Shown here: positions 25,557 through 33,982 of the stretch, one piece after another | How the letters are laid out: each line of letters starts with the position of its first letter | Position numbering within the stretch: the stretch's first letter is position 1 | Assembly (NCBI GenBank): GCA_041686855.1 | Contig: JAWLDA010000005.1 | Span: 186,001-250,000 of the forward strand | Length of the DNA stretch: 64,000 bases | Direction: 5' to 3' | Source of the DNA: JAWLDA01 sp041686855 | GTDB taxonomy: Bacteria > Bacillota > Limnochordia > DTU080 > RSA5 | Program-made: the position numbers and the translations under genes | Notes under the pieces: model-generated | What the model saw: only the letters and a program-made list of their open reading frames with translations | The model's database searches: none | Told to the model about the DNA's origin: nothing

Positions 25557-26768
25557 GTGGCGCAACTGCTCTTAGGTACGGCGGGGACGGTGATCACGCC
25601 GCCCCTCGGACTCTTTTTGGCGGGGTACGGCTTCCGAGACCGCGGTGCCGACGAGGTGTTGGATGAGATCGAGGCGCGCGTCTTTTGGCTTCAAGTCGAC
25701 GATGGTACGGGCAAGCTTGAGGACGCGTGCATCATTACAGCGGACCTGATCGGGTTCGGTAAGGCGTTGACGGCGGCGTTGCGACGCCAACTCTCTGAGC
25801 GTTTCGGCTTGGCGGCGGAACGGCTCACGTTGGCGGCGAGTCACACTCACTCCGGTCCCCAGACCTGTGAGAATATGACGACAGCGGGCGGGCACCCCGA
25901 TCCTGATTATATCGCCTCTCTCCAAGAGCGGCTGATCGAAGCTGTCGGTGAAGCTCGCTCCAAGCTGCGGCCGGTCACTTTGCGCAGCGGCCTGGGTGCG
26001 CTCAGTGGGTTTGCGATCAACCGCAGAGTGCTCGTCAACGGCAAGGCCGTCGCCGCGCCCAATCCCAAAGGGGTAAGGGACGACCAAGTGACCGCCCTAC
26101 TCTTTCAAGACGCCGCCAACGGCGAAGTGGCAGCCGTACTCTACCACTACACGTGCCACCCTACCACCATGGGAAGTTACAGCGTCACAGGCGATTACCC
26201 GGGAGCGGCACGTCGCCGCCTGGAGAAGGAGTTTAGCGGCGCGGCATGCGGCTTCTTGCCGGGCTGCTTCGGAGATGTACGGCCGGCGTGTACACTTGTC
26301 GGCGGAAAGCAGTTTCGGCGCGGTACCCCCCAAGATGTGGCCGCATTCGGCAACGCCCTGGGTGATGAGGTCGCTCGGGTGGTCTACAGCATCGCCGACT
26401 CTGAGGCCGCGTTGCATGAGCCCCACATTTCAGGGGCGCGGACGGATCTACAACTCCCACTGGTCGATGGGAGCAGCGCCGAACTAAGCGTGCAGCGGTT
26501 GGACTTCGCCCCTGATCTCGCACTCGTCGCCATGGGCGGCGAGATTTGTGTTGATTATGGCCACTGGATCAAGGCGATGCGGCCAGGTAAGACGACCCTC
26601 CCTGTCGGCTACTCCAACGGGTTGGTGGGCTACATCTCTTCCGAGCGCATGTTTCCTGAGGGCGGATACGAACCGGACACATCGATTCGCCCCTTTAATC
26701 TACCGGCGCCATTCGAGCCGCGCATCGAGGGCCTGCTTTTGGAGGCCGTCAAAGGCCTTCTCGCGTAA
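25557..26768 (+). CDS. Neutral/alkaline ceramidase-like hydrolase
   Basis: A 403-residue protein matching the N-terminal catalytic part of neutral/alkaline non-lysosomal ceramidases. It has LLGTAGTVITPPLGLFLAGYG at the start, ITADLIGFG, then LAASHTHSGPQTCENM (zinc-site His residues) and YHYTCHPTTMGSYSVTGDYPG. Unlike the characterised secreted ceramidases it has no signal peptide and is shorter, lacking a C-terminal Ig-like domain, so it is probably intracellular. GTG start at 25557 with AGGGAGG upstream. Homologues without signal peptides are common in sugar-degradation loci, and a true ceramide substrate is doubtful. Last gene before the bidirectional terminator at 26841. Confidence 0.82.
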   Translation: MAQLLLGTAGTVITPPLGLFLAGYGFRDRGADEVLDEIEARVFWLQVDDGTGKLEDACIITADLIGFGKALTAALRRQLSERFGLAAERLTLAASHTHSGPQTCENMTTAGGHPDPDYIASLQERLIEAVGEARSKLRPVTLRSGLGALSGFAINRRVLVNGKAVAAPNPKGVRDDQVTALLFQDAANGEVAAVLYHYTCHPTTMGSYSVTGDYPGAARRRLEKEFSGAACGFLPGCFGDVRPACTLVGGKQFRRGTPQDVAAFGNALGDEVARVVYSIADSEAALHEPHISGARTDLQLPLVDGSSAELSVQRLDFAPDLALVAMGGEICVDYGHWIKAMRPGKTTLPVGYSNGLVGYISSERMFPEGGYEPDTSIRPFNLPAPFEPRIEGLLLEAVKGLLA

Positions 26769-26840
26769 GAGCACGACCAACGCGCCCCCACATCCATTAA
26801 CGGCACGGCGTCGCTGCCACGGCCCAAGCACCACGCGAAA

Positions 26841-26884
26841 ACGAGCCTCTTGAAACCTTCGCTGAAAGGTTCCAAGAGGCTCGT
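26841..26884. terminator. Bidirectional rho-independent terminator
   Basis: ACGAGCCTCTTG (26841-26852) with AAACCTT and its partner AAAGGTT plus CCAAGAGGCTCGT (to 26884) make a long stem around CGCTG. T-rich sequence follows on the plus strand and an A-run precedes it, so it can serve the convergent ceramidase-like and DegT genes. Confidence 0.85.
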
Positions 26885-26909
26885 TTGATGTACGCGTCGT
26901 CAGGTACGC

Positions 26910-28250
26910 TTAGGCTGTCGCTGGACGGTAGAGATTCCAACTGCCGATCGCATCCGGATTCCCTGTGTCGTCCGCCAGCAGCTCCTCGTAATTCTCTGCC
27001 GCTTTGCGGAACGCGTTGGCGTACTCTTCGATGATTTGGGGGCGGTAGTGCTTAAACCACGGTATGCTGTAGAGTCGAGCGCTGATCGAGTCGGTGACAG
27101 GCAGATCCCGGTCGAGCTCGCGCACGTCCCTGGATGTATGAGCGATGCGAGTCGGCTTGCCGTCTCCATACACGTCGGCCTCTTGAAAGAGCGGGTGTGT
27201 ATGCAAGGGCTTGTTCGCTCCAGGACTGGTGGACGCACCTTCGGCGCGTACCGCGGCACAGAAGCGCTGGACGGAGAGACCGCCCAACTCCTCCGGTACG
27301 TAGATGCCCTTCGCAGCGTACCAGCCCGCCATGTCCGACCCGGAGTCTTTGGGTGGCCGGTGTGCCCGCAGGCCAGGCACGCCCTCAAGCAGATCCCAGA
27401 AGTAGTTCATCGCTTTGCGAATCTCTTGACAACGCTCGTCGTAATATTTGAGTTGCACCCGGCCGACCGCAGCGCTTAACTGGTGCATGCGGTACTTGTA
27501 ACCGCCCAGGGGCAGTCCGGCCATCGGCGTTAGATCTTCGGATTGGACGAAATTATCGTTGTAGCGATCGTAGTGGCCAAGCGCGATGCCGCGCTCGTAG
27601 ATCTCCCGATCGTTGGTGGTCAAGATGCCGGCTTCTCCGATAGCAAAGGACTTGCCTGCCATCAACGAGGCGGCGCCGACATGGCCGATCGAGCCGAGCT
27701 TGCGTCCCTTATACAGCCCACCTTGGGCGTGGGAGACGTCCTCGATCACTTTGATGCCGTGCTTCTCGGCAATCGCCATAATCGGGTCCATGTCGCAGGG
27801 GTGACCGACGTAGTGAACGACAATGATCGCTTTGGTGCGGTCTGAAATCCGTTTCTCGATGTCGTTAGGATCGATACATAGGGTTGTCGGATCCACATCG
27901 GCGAAGACCACGGTGCCACCAAGCGAGTAGACCGGCAAACAAGACGCCCAGTAGGTGAGACTGGGGCAAATCACTTCGTCTCCCCGCCGCACGCCGCACG
28001 CCCACATCGCCGCCTGCAGAGCGGCCGTGCCGTTGTGGAATCCGAGAGCGTACTCGGTTCCCTGCCATGCGGCGTACTCTTTCTCAAACTGTTGAGTGAC
28101 GTCGGTTTGCGACATCGCACCACGACGCAGTACCTCGAGGGCGGCTGCTTCGTCCTCCTCGGTGATAATCGGCCATTTGAACATGTCGCCCGCAGGTGAC
28201 TGGACAGCTTTAGGTCCTCCAAATAGGGCCAATTGCGACTGGGTACTCAA
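26910..28250 (-). CDS. DegT/DnrJ/EryC1/StrS family aminotransferase
   Basis: A 446-residue fold-type I PLP enzyme that typically aminates keto sugars. Landmarks are ALFGGPKAV near the N-terminus, FHNGTAALQAAMWACGV, VICPSLTYWAS, VIEDVSHAQGG (PLP Asp) and MAGKSFAIGEAGIL carrying the Schiff-base Lys. The start is TTG 28250, with AAAGGAG about 10 bases upstream; the frame extends to 28289. Transcribed divergently from the ROK regulator gene at 28448, with 197 bp between them. Context suggests a sugar- or cyclitol-amine pathway, but the substrate is unknown. Confidence 0.9.
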   Translation of the reverse strand: MSTQSQLALFGGPKAVQSPAGDMFKWPIITEEDEAAALEVLRRGAMSQTDVTQQFEKEYAAWQGTEYALGFHNGTAALQAAMWACGVRRGDEVICPSLTYWASCLPVYSLGGTVVFADVDPTTLCIDPNDIEKRISDRTKAIIVVHYVGHPCDMDPIMAIAEKHGIKVIEDVSHAQGGLYKGRKLGSIGHVGAASLMAGKSFAIGEAGILTTNDREIYERGIALGHYDRYNDNFVQSEDLTPMAGLPLGGYKYRMHQLSAAVGRVQLKYYDERCQEIRKAMNYFWDLLEGVPGLRAHRPPKDSGSDMAGWYAAKGIYVPEELGGLSVQRFCAAVRAEGASTSPGANKPLHTHPLFQEADVYGDGKPTRIAHTSRDVRELDRDLPVTDSISARLYSIPWFKHYRPQIIEEYANAFRKAAENYEELLADDTGNPDAIGSWNLYRPATA

Positions 28251-28414
28251 TCTAATGGGCTCCTTTCGTATTGCCAACGATGCGTTCAACGCGTCACCAT
28301 TTTATTCAGCGGGAACTTAAAAGCCCCTTCATAATTTCTTGCGTTTTCCAGAAAAAATGGCAATAGCGCGTTTCGAGGACGGGGCAATAGGAAATGGAAG
28401 GAGAATCTTGAAAA

Positions 28415-28428
28415 GTATCCTAGGATAC
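28415..28428. promoter_or_regulatory. Perfect 14-bp palindrome upstream of the ROK gene
   Basis: GTATCCTAGGATAC lies 20 bp before the ROK start and within the divergent intergenic region. It is a good candidate operator for autoregulation, although no second copy was seen nearby. Confidence 0.45.
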
Positions 28429-28447
28429 GCGAAAGGATGGCACCCCG

Positions 28448-29662
28448 GTGTATGAGTCCGACTCATTACGTGGATTAATCGTCCGATACGGGAGTCTCAT
28501 CAGTAATATTATCGAACGGGGGCCGCTGACGCGGGGCCAACTTGGCGCCGCTCTCAAAGTAGCCCAACCGACGATTACGCGTCGAACGATGGAGCTGATC
28601 GAGGCCGGCCTGCTTTACGAGGGTGAAATTGCCTCGGAAGAGAGTCGCTTGGGCCGGCCTTCCAGAAGACTTCACGTTAACTCCGATGCAGCGTATGTGG
28701 CGGCGCTCCACTTGGGCCGTGTCGACGTCGAGATCGGCCTGGTCAACCTGGCCGGCGAAGTGGTCGCTAAACGGACGCTCGACGCGGATCCGGCCGAGGA
28801 GGAGGCGCCGGTTGAGTCGATCGACCGCGCCGTTGACGCACTGGGATCGCTGTGGGACCAAATCGAGATTCCCCACACAAAGGTTTTGGGCTTGGGTGTC
28901 GCTACTACCGGCGTCGTCGACGCAGCGACCGGCACCGAAGCCCGCTTTTGGTTGCGGGGTGGACGTCTGGTCCGCACCGACGTTCCGGTGCGAGAGCGAC
29001 TCGCTGCGACAGTGACGCTGCCAACGGTGATCGAGACCAATGCGTGGGCGATGGCGATGGGCGATCGCTGGTTTGGCAACCGGATGAGAGACTTTGCGCT
29101 CTTTCATGTGAATGCCGGCGCCGCTGCGGCGCTGGTCGTAAACGGCGCGCTTTATCGAGGGCAAGGCGCCGCAGGAGAGATCGCGCACACGCGCGTTGGT
29201 GGCAGTCGCCGTCCGTGTTCATGCGGGAAGAGGGGATGTTTGGAGGCCGTCGTTTCGAGGGCTGCGATCCTGGCTGAGGTCGAACGGTATCAGAAGGTGT
29301 CGAGCATCTGGGACGTCGTGGAGTTGGCCAATAGCGGAGATCCCGACGTGCTGGAAGTCCTTGCCGAATGCGCTGAGGCGATTGGTCCGGCGTGCACGTC
29401 GATCGTCGACCTGTTGGATCCCAGGGCGCTCGTCGTCTCGGGTCCAATCTTTAGCGTGCCGCATGTCTTTAACGCAGTCGAAGAGTTTGTACGCCAAAAT
29501 TCATTTACCGGACGTATGGGCCGAGTGCAGGTTTGTCGCTCACCATTGGCGGCGGACATCGCCCTCGTCGGCGCCGGCAGCCTTGTCATCGGTTCGGTGC
29601 TCTCCGGGTCGTTGCCGCGCCTGCGCCGGACAACCCGCAAGAGCATGGCCAAGTCGAGCTGA
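28448..29662 (+). CDS. ROK family transcriptional regulator
   Basis: A 404-residue repressor-type ROK protein (XylR/NagC-like). An N-terminal helix-turn-helix is seen at about residues 18-60 (GPLTRGQLGAALKVAQPT, then ITRRTMELIEAGLL). The ROK domain has the glycine-rich LGVATTGVVDAATG and the zinc motif CSCGKRGCLEAVVS near residue 256. The usual GEIGH is GEIAH. It most likely binds a sugar and controls the flanking catabolic genes. GTG start at 28448 with GAAAGG upstream. It precedes a Gfo/Idh/MocA dehydrogenase by 53 bp, same strand, and faces the DegT gene. Confidence 0.9.
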   Translation: MYESDSLRGLIVRYGSLISNIIERGPLTRGQLGAALKVAQPTITRRTMELIEAGLLYEGEIASEESRLGRPSRRLHVNSDAAYVAALHLGRVDVEIGLVNLAGEVVAKRTLDADPAEEEAPVESIDRAVDALGSLWDQIEIPHTKVLGLGVATTGVVDAATGTEARFWLRGGRLVRTDVPVRERLAATVTLPTVIETNAWAMAMGDRWFGNRMRDFALFHVNAGAAAALVVNGALYRGQGAAGEIAHTRVGGSRRPCSCGKRGCLEAVVSRAAILAEVERYQKVSSIWDVVELANSGDPDVLEVLAECAEAIGPACTSIVDLLDPRALVVSGPIFSVPHVFNAVEEFVRQNSFTGRMGRVQVCRSPLAADIALVGAGSLVIGSVLSGSLPRLRRTTRKSMAKSS

Positions 29663-29715
29663 GTACGACCGTACCTTACGCTGTTGACGACTATCTAGGA
29701 GGTTGCACGTTACAC

Positions 29716-30753
29716 ATGGCTGAGAAAAAGCTTAAATTAGGTATCCTTGGTCTGGGTCGCAGTGGTTGGAACATTCACGCCCGTGGGGTAAAGGACCATG
29801 CGCTCTTTACCGTGGCTGCGGTGGCCGATCCCGTCGCAGAGCGGCGTCAAGAGGCGATCGATACGTTTGGATGTAAAGCGTACGAGGAGCCGCAAGGGGT
29901 GATCGCCGACTCCGACGTCGATGTAGTGGTCGTCGCGACGCCGTCTCACACGCACGTGCCCCTAGCGGTTCAAGCGCTTGAATCCGGCAAGCACGTCATC
30001 GTGGAGAAGCCGATGGCTGAGAAGGCGAGCGACATCGATACGATGATTCAAAAGGCCAAGGAGACGGGGCGGCACGTCACCTGCTATCAGCCGCGTCGCT
30101 TCGACGCAGAGTACCTGGCCATCCGCTCGCTCATCGACGAAGGCCGGTTGGGCCGCATCGTCATGGTGCGTCGTACCGCACACGGCTTCCAACGTCGAGC
30201 CGACTGGCAGATGCTGCGCAAGTACGGCGGTGGCGAACTCTCCAACACGGGTCCGCACCTCCTCGATCAGGTGCTCCAGCTCTTGGGCGAAGGGGAGCTC
30301 GAGGTGTTTGCCGACCTGCAACATACCGTTGGCGCGGGAGACGCCGAGGACCACGCCAAGGTAGTTATCAAGAGTGCGTCGGGTGCCGTCGCGGACGTAG
30401 AGATTACACGCTGCAGCGCCTTCACGCAAGAGCCTTGGTTTATCATGGGCACGCAGGGCGCCGTCAAGGGTACCACCAAGGAGCTTCACGTGAAGTGGTA
30501 CGATCCGTCCACCCTAGGTGAGCTCGTCGTCGAGGAGGGCCCCGCCGCCGGCCGCCGCTACGGGACGGGCGAGGAGATCGAGTGGCACGAAGAAGTGATC
30601 ACGCCAAAGCTCGAGGCGCCTCAGGTGGTCCAGTTCTACAACGCGTTCTACGACACCATCGTCAACGGCGCGCCGTTGTTCGTTACGCCTGAGAGCATCC
30701 GCACCCAAATCGAAGTGATCGACCGGGCGCGCCAGGTAGCCAACTACGCCTAG
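29716..30753 (+). CDS. Gfo/Idh/MocA family oxidoreductase
   Basis: A 345-residue NAD(P)-dependent dehydrogenase. It has the Rossmann motif LGILGLGRSGWNIH at residues about 8-21, VVVVATPSHTHVPLA, the HVIVEKPMAEKA motif (about 96-107) and the His-bearing GGELSNTGPHLLDQVLQLL region. ATG start at 29716 with AGGAGG upstream; the frame open to 29533 overlaps the ROK gene and is not used. It is unlike the 16625 paralogue in lacking the cysteine cluster. It is cotranscribed with the ROK regulator, so its substrate or product is a plausible effector. It ends just before the terminator at 30810. Confidence 0.89.
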   Translation: MAEKKLKLGILGLGRSGWNIHARGVKDHALFTVAAVADPVAERRQEAIDTFGCKAYEEPQGVIADSDVDVVVVATPSHTHVPLAVQALESGKHVIVEKPMAEKASDIDTMIQKAKETGRHVTCYQPRRFDAEYLAIRSLIDEGRLGRIVMVRRTAHGFQRRADWQMLRKYGGGELSNTGPHLLDQVLQLLGEGELEVFADLQHTVGAGDAEDHAKVVIKSASGAVADVEITRCSAFTQEPWFIMGTQGAVKGTTKELHVKWYDPSTLGELVVEEGPAAGRRYGTGEEIEWHEEVITPKLEAPQVVQFYNAFYDTIVNGAPLFVTPESIRTQIEVIDRARQVANYA

Positions 30754-30809
30754 GCCCGCTCTTTATAGAGAACGCCGGTAAGAGCGCCGGCTCCATACGT
30801 AAGTAGCCT

Positions 30810-30858
30810 GACGCCTGTGACCATGCCCTTTAAAGGGTGGTTGCGGGCGTCTTTTTTT
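30810..30858 (+). terminator. Rho-independent terminator
   Basis: GACGCC (30810-30815) pairs with GGCGTC (30846-30851), with an inner ACCA/TGGT and CCCTTT/AAAGGG stem, and seven Ts follow (30852-30858). It closes the ROK-Gfo transcription unit. Confidence 0.88.
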
Positions 30859-30955
30859 GTTTGCCTTGCCACAACCCACCTTAACCGGCGGCCATTCTCT
30901 TGAGGGAGACTATAAGGGTCCATGTACAATGGGGGAGTAGGAAGGGGATGTGATC

Positions 30956-32386
30956 GTGCTGGGAAGAGTGAGCTGGAGCGGGAGTCTGGGTCGGCGGTCG
31001 GGAATCGTCGTGGCGCTCGTTCTCGTGCTGGTGACAGCGCTTGGATGCTCGGCCCCCTCCGACGATTCGTCGCCGGGCGGGCAATCACAGGCGGAGGGGG
31101 CACGCGAACTGCCCGCCGCCGATAACTCGGCCGGTGCTTTCGTCGAGTCATTCACCCTTGAGAACGGGTTACAGGTTTACGTCACTGAGCGTCGGAGCGC
31201 ACCGGTGGTTACGGTCATGCTCGGTTATCAAGTGGGCTCGCGGGACGAGCCGATTGGAAAGCGGGGAATGGCTCATCTCTTCGAGCACATGCTGTTTAAA
31301 GGGACGCCTCAGTTTGGACCGGGAGAGTACGATCGCCTGATTCAGTCGGTCGGCGGTTCACTCAACGCATTCACGTCGTTCGACATGACAGGGTACTGGG
31401 CTACGGTCCCCTCGTCCCGACTCGACCTCGTCCTTCAGCTGGAAGCGGATCGTATGGAGAACACCTTGATCACCGAAGAGGCGCTGAAGAGTGAGCGGGA
31501 GGTCGTGAAGGAGGAGTACCGCCTGCGCATGCAAAACGCCCCGGGCGGACTCGCGGTGAATCACCTCTTCGCGTCGGTCTTCAAGGAAACGCCGTACGCC
31601 TGGACAGCAAGCGGCTTTCTCGAGGACCTTGATCAGATTGCGACGGATGATTTGCTTCGTTTTTACAGGCAGTATTACTCGGTGAACAATGCGGTCCTCG
31701 TCGTCGTCGGCGATGTCGAGCCGGACCAAGTCTCCGACCTGGTCAAACGGCACTTTGGTGATCTGCAGCCGCGGACCCAACCCGAGCGAGAGTCGGTGGA
31801 GGCCCGCTCCATTCCTGAGGGCCGACCCGTAGCGGAGGTCGTCTATCCGGTCCAGGCACCGCTGTTGGTGGGCGTCTACATGCTGCCTGCAGCGGGAGAC
31901 CCCGATGCTCCAGCGTTGGAGGTGTTGGGCGCGCTGCTCTCTCTCGGCGAAAGCAGCCGGATGCATGACGAGGTGGTGCGCACTCGGCAAGTGGCAGTGG
32001 CAGCCTCCGCCGGCCCACTCACGCTTAAGGATGCCGGCCTGTTTGTGTTGGAGGCGGTGCATACCCCCGCTGTCTCTGTAAACCAGGTCAAAGAGGCGCT
32101 CGAAAGCGTGGTTGCCGGGGTTGTCGCGAGCCCGCCGACTTCGGATGAGTTGCGCAAGGCAATCAATCAACTCACGCTCGTGCACGCCCTGCAGCTTGAC
32201 TCAGTGCACAGTACGGCGATGGGCCTCGCCGAGGCGACACTCCTCTCCGGCGATCCCACGACATTCACTCAGGCCCTCGAACGGTATCGCGCGGTCAGTG
32301 TTGACGACGTGGTTAGAGTCGCCAAGGAGTACCTGGTAAGCCAATCGGCCCAGTGGGTGAGCGTCGCGCCGGGCGAGGATTCTTAA
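30956..32386 (+). CDS. M16 family zinc peptidase, lipoprotein, catalytic partner
   Basis: A 476-residue extracytoplasmic protease of the pitrilysin class. The signal sequence ends in LVTALGC, a lipobox, so it should be membrane-anchored outside the cell. The inverted zinc motif HLFEH is at about residues 107-111, followed by the family's second Glu region (LKSEREVVKEEYRL). The domain runs to about residue 470 in two halves. The start is set at GTG 30956, with AGGGG 8 bases upstream, rather than the GTG at 30950. A weak promoter may lie at 30900-30930 (TTGAGG and TACAAT, 19 apart). It is followed by an M16 gene lacking the motif, as in two-subunit M16B peptidases. Confidence 0.92.
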   Translation: MLGRVSWSGSLGRRSGIVVALVLVLVTALGCSAPSDDSSPGGQSQAEGARELPAADNSAGAFVESFTLENGLQVYVTERRSAPVVTVMLGYQVGSRDEPIGKRGMAHLFEHMLFKGTPQFGPGEYDRLIQSVGGSLNAFTSFDMTGYWATVPSSRLDLVLQLEADRMENTLITEEALKSEREVVKEEYRLRMQNAPGGLAVNHLFASVFKETPYAWTASGFLEDLDQIATDDLLRFYRQYYSVNNAVLVVVGDVEPDQVSDLVKRHFGDLQPRTQPERESVEARSIPEGRPVAEVVYPVQAPLLVGVYMLPAAGDPDAPALEVLGALLSLGESSRMHDEVVRTRQVAVAASAGPLTLKDAGLFVLEAVHTPAVSVNQVKEALESVVAGVVASPPTSDELRKAINQLTLVHALQLDSVHSTAMGLAEATLLSGDPTTFTQALERYRAVSVDDVVRVAKEYLVSQSAQWVSVAPGEDS

Positions 32387-32410
32387 GCGGAACGAGGAGG
32401 TTGAGGACGA

Positions 32411-33892
32411 GTGAGAAGACAGATACGCATGATGGGGCGACGATCCGGGGCGTTGGTCGTGCTCATCCTATTGGCCGCCGCCGCAGGAGTGGGAGGCTCT
32501 TTGCCGCTGATGGCGGCGACGGACCAAAGCCTAAAGCCCACGCCGATCGAGATCAATCTGCCTGAGGTGACTGAGACGACGTTGCCTAACGGTCTCCGAC
32601 TCATTGTAATGGAGCGCCACAGTGCACCGTTGGTCAACCTGTCGCTGGTGGTGCCCGTCGGACACGTTCACAGCCCTCGTGAACAACCGCTTTTGGCTGA
32701 GATGACCGCCGTCTTGTTGGAGGGTGGGACCGAGCGCCTTAGCGCACGGGAGCTGGCCAAGCAGCTGGAGGAGCTGGGGGCAAACGTGAGCGCCTCGACG
32801 GCTGCGGACGATTCGACCTTGAGCGTGACGGCCGTCTCGCACGAGTACCAGCAAGCGTTGGCTCTCTTAGCGGAGATGGTGACGGGGCCGGCGTTCCCTG
32901 AAGCGGAGCTCGCGTTGCGCAAAGAGATGACTCACGCCGCGCTTGACGGTATGAGGGACGATCCGGCTCTGTTAGCTAAGGCGCACGCCGAGGCCATGGT
33001 GTACGGCTCGGGGCATCCTTTGGGAGCGTATCCGACGCACGCGGAGGTTGACGCATTGAAGGTCGGCGATCTGCGCTCCTTTTACCGACAGCACTGGCGG
33101 CCACAGGGAGCGAGGCTTCTAGTAGTCGGTGACGTACGGACAGACGACGTCGTTGCCGCGGTGACGGAGCAGTTTGGACGTTGGAAGGAGAACGCCGACG
33201 CTCCGGCCGACCCGACGCCACCCGCGGGAGTACGTGCGCTGAAGGGGCCGCGTGTCCGCTTCGTCGAGAAGCCCGGTCTCTCTCAGGTCTCCATCCACCT
33301 CATGCAGCCGGGCATCCCTTGGAACGATCCGCGGCACATCCCGAGCGGTATGTTCACGGCTGCCCTCGGAAACGCGGGATTCTCCTCACGATTGATGGGA
33401 ACAGTGCGTGATCGAGACGGTCTGACGTACGGCGTGAGTGCCACACAGTCGTCGACAGCGCAGAGTGGCACCTACTCTATCGCCACGTTTACCGGCACGG
33501 AGACGTTGGGGGCGATGATGCAAACGTTACGTAAGGAAGTGACCACCTTTGTAAGAGACGGCGTCACCCCTGACGAGCTGGACGTGGTGAAGTCACTCTG
33601 GGTCGGCTCGTATCCCATGCGCTTTGACTCGTTGGCGGGGATGGTCGGTGAAGTGCGGCGGGCGCTCTCACGCGGTGAGACGCTCTCGGCGCTTGAGCGT
33701 CGGGCATTTACCTACGACTCGGTGCAGTTGGAGCAGGTGAATCGGACGCTGAAGGAGTTGCTCTCACCGGACTCCTGGGTGATCGTGTTGGTCGGCGATC
33801 CGGCGGCCCTCCAGGAGGCGCCCAATGAGATTTGGGGCGTGCCGCTGGAAAAGGTCGAGCGCGTAAGCTGGACGGACCCGATCGACGGATAA
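32411..33892 (+). CDS. M16 family peptidase-like protein without the zinc motif
   Basis: A 493-residue exported protein paired with the preceding protease. A signal peptide is present (LVVLILLAAAAGVGG, cleavage near an AAT). The HXXEH zinc site is missing: the equivalent stretch reads QPLLAEMTAVLLEGGTE. The fold is otherwise intact, with the AKQLEELGANVSASTAADD segment and a C-terminal RDRDGLTYGVSA motif used for substrate binding. It should therefore be the non-catalytic subunit of a heterodimer, as in mitochondrial processing-type peptidases. GTG start at 32411 with GGAGG upstream, 24 bp after the first gene, in one operon. Confidence 0.9.
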   Translation: MRRQIRMMGRRSGALVVLILLAAAAGVGGSLPLMAATDQSLKPTPIEINLPEVTETTLPNGLRLIVMERHSAPLVNLSLVVPVGHVHSPREQPLLAEMTAVLLEGGTERLSARELAKQLEELGANVSASTAADDSTLSVTAVSHEYQQALALLAEMVTGPAFPEAELALRKEMTHAALDGMRDDPALLAKAHAEAMVYGSGHPLGAYPTHAEVDALKVGDLRSFYRQHWRPQGARLLVVGDVRTDDVVAAVTEQFGRWKENADAPADPTPPAGVRALKGPRVRFVEKPGLSQVSIHLMQPGIPWNDPRHIPSGMFTAALGNAGFSSRLMGTVRDRDGLTYGVSATQSSTAQSGTYSIATFTGTETLGAMMQTLRKEVTTFVRDGVTPDELDVVKSLWVGSYPMRFDSLAGMVGEVRRALSRGETLSALERRAFTYDSVQLEQVNRTLKELLSPDSWVIVLVGDPAALQEAPNEIWGVPLEKVERVSWTDPIDG

Positions 33893-33910
33893 TCGCCGAC
33901 AAATCGGCAG

Positions 33911-33953
33911 AGAAGAAGAGGCCGGCGTCCATCGAGACGCCGCGCCCCTTCTC
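33911..33953. terminator. Probable bidirectional terminator hairpin
   Basis: CGGCGTC (33923-33929) and GACGCCG (33936-33942) form a 7-bp stem with a 6-base loop. It is extended imperfectly by AGAAG and CTTCT, and lies between the convergent M16 operon and katA. Confidence 0.5.
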
Positions 33954-33982
33954 ATAGGATCCCTCATAATATGGCATATGGC

